Shown piece after piece: positions 53,446 to 64,000 of a stretch of 64,000 nucleotides of DNA. The stretch is from Lingula anatina (taxonomy: Eukaryota; Brachiopoda; Lingulata; Lingulida; Lingulidae), in NCBI RefSeq assembly GCF_001039355.2, contig NW_019775668.1, forward strand, positions 83,894-147,893. Reading direction: 5' to 3'. The position numbers and the translations under genes are program-made. Position 1 is the first letter of the stretch; every line of letters starts with the position of its first letter. A model generated the notes under the pieces. It saw only the letters and a list, made by a program, of their open reading frames with translations, was not told the DNA's origin and did no database searches.

Positions 53446-53493
53446 AAGAAGACAACTGTGAAATCTTCAATCACTCTCCCAATCTGGATCAAC
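53446..53493 (-). other. Exon-like segment, possible KCNQ1 5' UTR exon (48 nt)
   Basis: The segment is preceded by a strong pyrimidine tract ending CCTGTCCCAG and followed by donor GTAAGTATT. One frame is open (LIQIGRVIEDFTVVF). The frame that would join the KCNQ1 ATG contains TGA, so untranslated use is more likely. Confidence 0.4.
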
Positions 53494-56400
53494 CTGGGAC
53501 AGGGAAGAAAAGGACATCATTAATTTTGTCCACAGGATTTCAAATGCAGCATTGCTTGTACATGTACATCTTGAAAGGGGCGAATAATCTAAACACAGCT
53601 GAATAGCATGCCGCAATGAAGCTTGTGTGCTACAACCTGGAAAGTAACATAATATTGTTCTTACAATCTTTACTCTTGACATCTTTTAAATTGCCCAAAG
53701 ATGGGTTTATTTTATAGGAAAATATACTGGAATATACATGTAGAAAGCCAACAAAGCCTGTTATACAATGCAGTCTCCTTGTTTTTGAGAATGTACATGT
53801 AACCATCTAAGTTTGTAATAGCTTTTTCCTTGCACATTTATATGCAAAAATAAAAATGCTTGTACTTCTAGCAAGCAATCAAAATATATGCAATATTTTC
53901 TTTTCTTTTTTCTTGCTTAATTTCCCAGAACAAATTGTTCAGTTGCATGACATGATTAAAATGCAGTCACTGTTATAATTACTTGTTTAGGCTTTTATAC
54001 AAGAGAATGAAAACAAAATGAACACGTAAAAAAAACTTATTGGAAGGATATTTCAAAATAAAGTTTGACATTTTCTAATAAACAACAAACCATTACATGA
54101 ACAATTATCTAACAAAGTTCTGGTATTAATCAGATCTACTATATCTGATTAACAACCCTTAATTACAAAATGCAATGGAAACAACATGTTGACATAAATG
54201 GATGAATAATGGCACAACTACTTAGTACTTGACAGAAATTGAACTTCACATCCAATACGACACAGATCCATTTTTCTGCAGAGAGGCAAGAGGAACAATG
54301 TGCTTTATGGTTCTGGTACAGAATAACCCCAGCTCCTAGGAATAGGCATTATCTAAGATAATAAGGCAGCTAATGACTATTGACCAGAGGGAGGAAATCA
54401 AACCCAACATTATCTTTGCTAGACACCTCCCTTGCATAATTTTCCAAAAGACTTCAAGCAACAATTTTCTTTATTGGATATTGTGCAATCCATTTCCACT
54501 TGGCTAAGAAATGACAGTGTTGTCAATCTCCATTCAATAATGCAACCCAGACACCTCCCTGGAATGTCAACATCCATTTTATTGAACAGTTATTTGCAGC
54601 TTTTTGTGATTTTCCAGTGCACATGTACGGGCAATTCTTTTACAATTATTCTTACTAACAAAAGAAGAAAAAAACCTTACCAGATTCCCCTTGGTAAAAT
54701 CCTGTCTATATTGTTCTTTGATCTTTGTGCAGATGAGAATAAATGTTCTCAATCTGAAGGCTTTTTCACATGCAGTGTTATGAAACTGACAAAAAGTCCT
54801 TGGGAATATTTGTAATACAAGCAGGTCAGAAATTGCAATGCAGCTTTCAACAAAATTCATCCAAACAATGTAATGACACCAAATTCCTTCCTTTCTTCTT
54901 ACACTGACTAATGCATTGCCACATAAAAACCTCATGTTTAAAATCAAAACAAATCACCTCAAGGTTACCACATGCTTCATTGAACCTAAAACGAACATTG
55001 TCTCAGTGTGGACACAGGGCCTGAAGATCCCAGACAAGGGGTCCCCTTTCAAGCTCTATGGTGTTATTTCACCAACTGATCCCTTGACCCAAGTCTTGTT
55101 TTGACCACCTATGAACAATTCTGTTTTTTTTACCTAATCCATTCAATGCAATGCATTTTACAGTTTATTATAGTAATTCGAATCAATGCATTCAATGTAA
55201 TCAATTTTGTAATAGTCATGCAAGATCATTTTATGGGACACTGAGAAACCATATCAAGTCCAGGCTAGCTCAAGTTTCATATAAGGCTTGCTCTGCCTCA
55301 TACTGTCCTTTCACACAACTACATTAAGTGCTATTTGTTGATTATAAATGTTGACTATTTTTTTTTTTTTTTGTGATTTCAAGGTTTTGATCTTTTGCTT
55401 ATTTCAAAATTGTTACAGAGTTGTCTTGTGTCAGAAAAGAAAGATTAAAGGCTGGTAAGTCCAGGGGAAATGTTATTTAATTACCCCAGAAAAATAAGTT
55501 AAATACCAGTTTTTGGTGGGAAAATATATATCCTGGCTTGGAAGGTTTGAACATTATCATAATTTTTGTTAAGAGAATACATTAAAATTGATCAATTAAT
55601 GTTTCACTCTTTGAAAGAAAAAATATTTGTCTGTCTGTTCATCTATCTACGTACATATCTGACATATATACAAATAAAGTTAACCATGTAAAAAGTCACT
55701 AGCAAAAGAGTCAGAGCATGACTCTGTCACTGATCTTGGTTATTATACATGCATGCATTTAAATGACAGTTGCATCTACAGCTTTTGATGGGCCAAGGAA
55801 AACAGAACCTGTGTCTGATTCTTTTTTTTTTCTCAAAAAGTATAAGAATGTCTTGGAATATAGTCAAAATATACCTGATATTACTCTGTGACATTTATCC
55901 CTTTCTCTATAACTTCCTTCATGTGAGGTCAATTTCTACCCTGAATATCAAAAATAGCACATGATTGACTGAGCACTTTCTACCTGGCCTGCTTCATTCT
56001 CAATATATACATAAAGTATTGTACATACCACAAGTTCATCCACAGTGGATCAATACTGATTAAACTGAACCTTTGATTAGGTCATCCAATAATAATAAAT
56101 TATTATCAATAATATGTATTGTGTTTCTCTGGTCAAATCTCCCAACTTAACCTATAGACTAGATCTTGGCCATTATACATACCTGTCAGGTAACTGAATC
56201 ACCAACAGCGACTGGGAATTTATTCTTCTATCATAGCTGTTATCTCACAGTTAGTGTCTGGGACGTGCAAGAAAAAGACCACTAAAAATATAAATCATTA
56301 AAATACAGCTGCAAACTGTATGAGTCCACAATTATCAGTAAATTAAATGCGACCATCCTCTTCGTTCATGCTACAGAGAGTCATTGCTCCGTCGTAATCC

Positions 56401-56548
56401 CAATACTTTAAAGTATCAAACAATACTGAAATCGATTACTACAGCATAACTAACCTGCTGAACAAACATTGTTGAATGAATGAAAATCCTCTGCTTTTAA
56501 AAAAGCTTGTGGTCGCTTTCTACTCCAAATGTTATAAAATATACTTAC

Positions 56549-56599
56549 AGCACCATGTACAGCGTTTTTCTACGATGTCTTGCTCATCATCTTATTGTC
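56549..56599 (-). other. Exon-like segment, possible first or second KCNQ1 5' exon (51 nt)
   Basis: The segment lies between TTCATTTAG and donor GTAAGTATA on the minus strand. It contains ATGATGAGC with a TAG four codons later, so it is not protein coding for long. It lies about 500 bases from the AKIP1-like start codon on the other strand, which suggests a shared bidirectional promoter. Confidence 0.4.
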
Positions 56600-57009
56600 C
56601 TAAATGAAAGAACAATTAAAAACACAAGAAAGCGGCTATAACATACCTGCCTCAATATTGTAAACAAGATATCTGACCGACCACATGCAAGAACTTTTAA
56701 TATAGGGAGCAGTTATTATACCATATGATAAATAAACATAATACAAAAACATTTCCCACCCAAAGATAAATATTAGACTTTTATCATTGAAATATTGGAT
56801 CAATTAGTGATTTAATTCATATACACTTTTTCTGGCCATTTTAATATTCTTTAAAAGTATAGTTAAATCTATGTAACGAGTGCTCCCCAATTTAGTTCAA
56901 GATAAGCTATTTAAAAACAATGCTCGACTCTAGTCCAACGATAATCAATTCTAGGCCGATATATATGTAACAGATGTATTTTGCATCCACATAGCCACAT
57001 AAGATACAT

Positions 57010-57114
57010 TGAACAAAATTCATCAGTATGATTTGGCAGAAATATTCAGTCGGCGCGAAGCGCCATCTATGTTAACGAACATTTATTTTCAGCGTCTCCA
57101 ACCTTTTCGGAACG
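57010..57114 (+). promoter_or_regulatory. Presumed promoter and 5' UTR region of the AKIP1-like gene
   Basis: A CpG-containing motif CGGCGCGAAGCGCC stands out from the AT-rich surroundings, just upstream of the start codon. An in-frame TAA lies at 57073-57075. No TATA box was identified with certainty. Confidence 0.35.
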
Positions 57115-59725
<2,611 letters not shown>

Positions 59726-60349
59726 TTGCACATCCTTTTATACCATTCGTGAACATTGGCCTTTTATATTTGCATAACATAGCAGAATCATTGTCAGCAA
59801 TTCTTGATACACCATAATTTTCAGATATCCTTAATATCATCATTATAAATCATCCGTTAAATCAAGATGGCTTTATTAAATACAATCAGACAAGAATCCA
59901 GAGTTCATAGCTGTGTAGATGGGACATTTTTATGCATATTTTCTAGCAAAAGTTATTTTTTTCTTTTTGTACATTCCTTTTAAATATTTTTTTAAATGTA
60001 GTTGGAAGGCACATATTATTTTCCAGTGAAGATGTTTTATAGTTTTCTGAAGATGCTCAAGATCATAGACTCCATGACACTGCGACCAGTACATACACAA
60101 CACTTTGTTGTAGTTATAACTTAAACAAACAAACAAAAAAAATTATTCTCATTTTGCATGTCATACCATTTTCATATCTGCGCTGGTCTTTTCAGGCATT
60201 TTGTCATGCTAGATTGTTATGAGAGAGGAATATGTGAAAGATAGTATTTTGTAGCCTGTATATAATTTTAGTAACATTTTGAGTTAGTTTTAACGTACGT
60301 TTCTTGATCTAATGTATTTTGTATTGTCCATAAATGTGAAATGAGGTAA

Positions 60350-60355
60350 AATAAA
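60350..60355 (+). terminator. Candidate polyadenylation signal of the AKIP1-like gene
   Basis: AATAAA hexamer within TAAAATAAATG, at a reasonable distance from the stop codon. No cleavage site is proven. Confidence 0.5.
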
Positions 60356-61487
60356 TGTATTCTAAATTTCCCATGGTTTTCTTGTTAGATTAGTATAGAA
60401 AAGCACCAAGCAGAAATTTTAGAACTGCCATTTATTGTTTATAAACAATAAGCAAACATCCCAAAATTAGATATAAAGATAATCTCAATGCATACTGTTC
60501 TAGAATATAATAAACAGAGACAGGCAGGTGAGACATTGCTTAAGAAGAGAATAGCTTTCTTTTCTTTGGTATTAATCTATTTTCTACCACCCAAAATGCC
60601 ACAGAGCTACTGGAGATTACAAATAAACCACAGTGAGATCAACTTGCAAAACAACAGGAGGGAATGCAAATATTCTCATGTATCAGGCATGTATACCATA
60701 TTGTTAACCATAACACCAATCCTACGTGTATACTTATTTAGCATTGCACAGCTTTTTATGTACATGATATAGCAAAAATTCATCAATGTTTAAATGCACG
60801 CTGTTGACTTAATTTTAATAGGAGAAAACTCCTTGAATAGAAAATGAATTTTCTTCACAGTTCTTAAAAATATTGATTGACCAACAAATACTTATTGGCT
60901 TTTAAATCGAGTTTTTAGTGCTTTAACATTCTGTGACTGACTAATTTAATGACTTCAAAAATTGCATAATTTTTAAAAATATTTTTACAAACAATGATAT
61001 AATTTGTCTAATAATCATAATTGTTCTTGAAATAAACCACTCCACAGACCTGCAAATAAATCCCCACAAAATATTATATTCCAAAACTGGAAATACATTT
61101 TGGAATAACGAGCTATCACATTGCTAATACTAGCTATCCTTAACAATGAACAAAGTTAATAAACAATAGCTAATAAACAGCCTGTAACCTTCAGTAACTA
61201 GTTGTCCTGTGCTTCACTCTTGAGAATATTATCAATAACTTAAACAAAGGAATGAAAGTTTAATTACTGTTAACTATGCTCAATAAAACTGATTACGTAT
61301 AACCTGTAAATGTCCTATAAAGAAGAAATGTTCTGATTAACAACATTTGTTCAGAATGCAATATGTCATGAATGGGAAAAAAGACATCAGATCTATCACA
61401 CACACATGCTTCTTTTTACATCACAGCCACCTTGACTACCTCAAAGTTTGGTGGTTCATTTCTTTGAGAAACATGAAATTGCATTAA

Positions 61488-61833
61488 TTAAAGGGATAAT
61501 AACTCTTCGTGTGAGATCTATATTTCACAATAAAAACATTGAGAATAACTCATAGAAATATAATATATTCTGTTTTACCACAAAAACTGCAGTTATGGCT
61601 ATTTTTTCTGATATCTGAGCTTGTCTTTAGACCACGTGACCTCCATTGATGGCTATGCTCTGTTAAAATCTCTTAAGAGTTTTAAACAAAAAACCAAACT
61701 TTTTAGAAAAAAACCAGGGACTAACTTTGAATGTAAAAATGGATTCATTAACCATTGGTAAGTAAGGGAAAATTGTTGTTTACTCCAGGAAAATTCATTT
61801 TTTGGCCAAAACGAAGAGTTATTATCCCTTTAA
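61488..61833. mobile_element. TIR element with TTAA ends
   Basis: The left end is TTAAAGGGATAATAACTC then TTCGT. The right end is ACGAAGAGTTATTATCCC then TTTAA, a perfect 23-base inverted repeat. TTAA at both ends is compatible with a TTAA-targeting (piggyBac-like) non-autonomous element, but no transposase is visible. Confidence 0.7.
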
Positions 61834-62401
61834 ACACCACATGAGGATCTGTCACCAATAATTTAGCACATGAGAGGGAAAATATGTCACAATGTACAAC
61901 AATAATGCCATTTTTTTTTTCTGATTTAGCACTAAATGATAAAATATGGCACAGAAAAGTAGCATAATAAAACACTTCTTTGAAGCAAAAGGTATCTACC
62001 AAGAAATACATAGACTACAAACCTCTTCTACCTTAACCTAAATATGCTGCAAATCCTAGGCTTTATGTACATATACAGAAGTTACATTATACCACTCTTC
62101 TGCTCAGCAGAATTCCCTTTTTAAAATCATATTCAGACTTTTAACAGCTACAGAGTCTTTATAACGGCTGTCATTCATATCACATTACATTTAACAGTAC
62201 AACATTTAGTTTCACCAATGCAGATCAAAACGTCCTCATAGAACATGTGCATAATAATTCAAACATGTTACCTTTATCAATATTTTAAATTAATTAATCA
62301 ATCAATAAAATAAAGTTTGTTCAAGTTTTCACAAGTGCACAACTGGCTATAATATGTTTTCACTATAAAGAGATTTTAAATCACTGTCACCTCAAAAGGC
62401 T

Positions 62402-62402
62402 N
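62402..62402. other. Single N, contig junction
   Basis: The sequence after the N restarts at ACCATATGATAAATAAAC, matching 56720 onwards, and follows it through AKIP1-like exon 4. Confidence 0.9.
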
Positions 62403-64000
62403 ACCATATGATAAATAAACATAATACAAAAACATTTCCCACCCAAAGATAAATATTAGACTTTTATCATTGAAATATTGGATCAATTAGTGATTTAATT
62501 CATATACACTTTTTCTGGCCATTTTAATATTCTTTAAAAGTATAGTTAAATCTATGTAACGAGTGCTCCCCAATTTAGTTCAAGATAAGCTATTTAAAAA
62601 CAATGCTCGACTCTAGTCCAACGATAATCAATTCTAGGCCGATATATATGTAACAGATGTATTTTGCATCCACATAGCCACATAAGATACACTGAACAAA
62701 ATTCATCAGTATGATCTGGCAGAAATATTCAGTCGGCGCGAAGCGCCATCTATGTTAACGAACATTTATTTTCAGCGTCTCCAACCTTTTCGGAACGATG
62801 TCCCACCAGGTGAGGAACACTTTTTAAAGTGTAAAAAACACACTGTGTGTGTTAGTTCAGTACACTTACAGATGTCTGATTACTTTTATTCAGCTACAGT
62901 GGTTTTTTTCTTCTTTGGACTTATATTTTGTTGTAGACATCTAGTATTAAACCGAACACCAGCTACATGAATACGAAGTTTCTTGTACCGTTTGTGTTTA
63001 AACGAATAATGTTACAGATTTTAGCTCTGCATCGGTCAGTGTGAATTGGTTCATATTTAAACTTGACCGTGGCTTACAAGTTTATATATTGTGGATTTGC
63101 ATTTAACTAGGTTAGATATAACTCATGTTATGCAAATTATCTGCAAACACTGGAATATTGCATGTTGTTATTTTGCAGCACTCTGAAGAAGACTGGGTTC
63201 ACTGTACGTTGTGTCGTGCTGAGAGGCAGGGCCAGGCTGTATTTCATAAAGCCAAACAAAGGAGGATAGACTGGCCCCGAACAAAGCAGTATTCTACTCC
63301 ACCAGTTCAGGTAGGATAGTTATAATAAAGGTGTACACTGTAATTTATGAACCCCTAGATAATGTAATATGAGAGTGTACTTAATTAATGTGATGCATAG
63401 TTGTAGGCAGGCTGTTCATTAGTAATAATGATGATGTCATAGCATATTTATATGAGATTTGTCTTGTTCTATATAATTACTTGGTCTATTCCATTGAGAC
63501 AAAGGGAAAAAGAGGAAAATTTGCAAACCTTCACAAACAAAGCATTTCTGTATATTTTATCTTTCAAGTACAAGTTTTGAAACATTTTAAAAAGGTTAAA
63601 GGAAAGGTTCTTGGTGAAACTTTTACGTGAGAAATGAAATATTGTTTTTTGTTGTTTATATATGCTAGGACCCCCTAGTCTACACAAGTATCGATGATGC
63701 TTTTTCCAGTGTTCTGCAATACATGACAACAACATCAAGACAGTGCAGGGTAAATCATTCTCATTTTTTTGTCAAAAGAACAGTGCTATCTTTATTATAT
63801 CAGTTGGAAATTTAAACTCTTAGACTAATAGTGTTTTCAAAGGTCTGACCAGTTATTGTTTAAAATAACAGGCTTCTATCTACACTTTAGCGATACTATA
63901 GCGGTTGCAGTCAAACAAATAAAAATCACCAAGACCAGGATCACTGCAGAAGATTCCACACACCCAAATACACCATGGTGCAGCGAAGAAATCCAGTAAG
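62403..64000. repeat. Near-identical duplicate of 56720-58713
   Basis: The blocks align throughout, apart from the 375-bp insertion, a 7-base indel near 62950 and short homopolymer differences. The duplicate runs off the window end. Confidence 0.92.
62798..63995 (+). CDS. AKIP1: Second, partial copy of the AKIP1-like gene (exons 1-4)
   Basis: The exons are 62798-62809, 63179-63310, 63669-63749 and 63891-63995, with the same splice sites as the first copy. Exon differences seen are silent, for example GTT to GTG for Val in exon 4. The intron between exons 1 and 2 lacks the 375-bp insertion. The window ends five bases into intron 4, so exon 5 would lie outside. It follows the N at 62402 and is probably the other haplotype of the same gene, though a recent tandem duplicate cannot be excluded. 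Confidence 0.85.

Larger units (their letters stand above)
59726..62401 (+). other. AKIP1-like 3' UTR and downstream region
   Basis: A polyadenylation signal AATAAA lies at 60350-60355, about 625 bases after the stop. Beyond it the sequence is AT-rich, with a TIR element (61488-61833) and no recognised gene, up to the N at 62402. Confidence 0.6.

Overview
This window looks like animal nuclear DNA, probably from a marine invertebrate. It is AT-rich, has spliced genes with GT-AG introns, and carries many microsatellites and short foldback (MITE-like) repeats. The phylum cannot be fixed from the sequence. It holds no operons, CRISPR arrays or recognisable RNA genes.

Layout. The minus strand from 40133 down to 1079 carries one large gene, a KCNQ1-type (Kv7.1) voltage-gated potassium channel. 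I could place 14 coding exons with consensus splice sites. They join in phase into 1851 nt, or 616 residues, with S1-S6, the filter motif TIGYGD, the calmodulin-binding helices and the C-terminal coiled coil. The last intron (1187-18942) is 17.8 kb and contains a 93-bp in-frame candidate cassette exon (13585-13677). Upstream of the ATG, between 40.1 and 56.6 kb, are three short exon-like segments on the minus strand that may be 5' untranslated exons. The plus strand from 57115 to 59725 carries a five-exon gene for an AKIP1 (A-kinase interacting protein 1)-like protein of 157 residues, head-to-head with the channel gene. AKIP1 binds the PKA catalytic subunit and vertebrate KCNQ1 is PKA-regulated, so the neighbourhood may be functionally meaningful, though this is only inference.

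Assembly structure. Three single N bases (32908, 35460, 62402) each sit where the sequence restarts as a near-copy of what came just before. This is the signature of contig ends that overlap but were not merged. As a result KCNQ1 exon 2 appears twice (35193-35283 and 36160-36250) and AKIP1 exons 1-4 appear twice (57115-58708 and 62798-63995). The two AKIP1 copies differ by a 375-bp insertion flanked by TTTAAA, apparently a polymorphic transposon. A run of 764 consecutive A bases (58739-59502) in AKIP1 intron 4 is also suspicious.

Mobile and repeated DNA. At least two foldback families recur (26145-26666 with 32398-32710; and a GATCGATC-bearing family near 366, 10709, 41293, 46433 and 52870). 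There is also a nested TIR element (34030-34715), a TTAA-flanked TIR element (61488-61833) and other inverted repeats. I found no wholly new biological system. The most interesting leads are the candidate KCNQ1 cassette exon in the anchoring coiled coil, the KCNQ1-AKIP1 pairing, and the foldback families.
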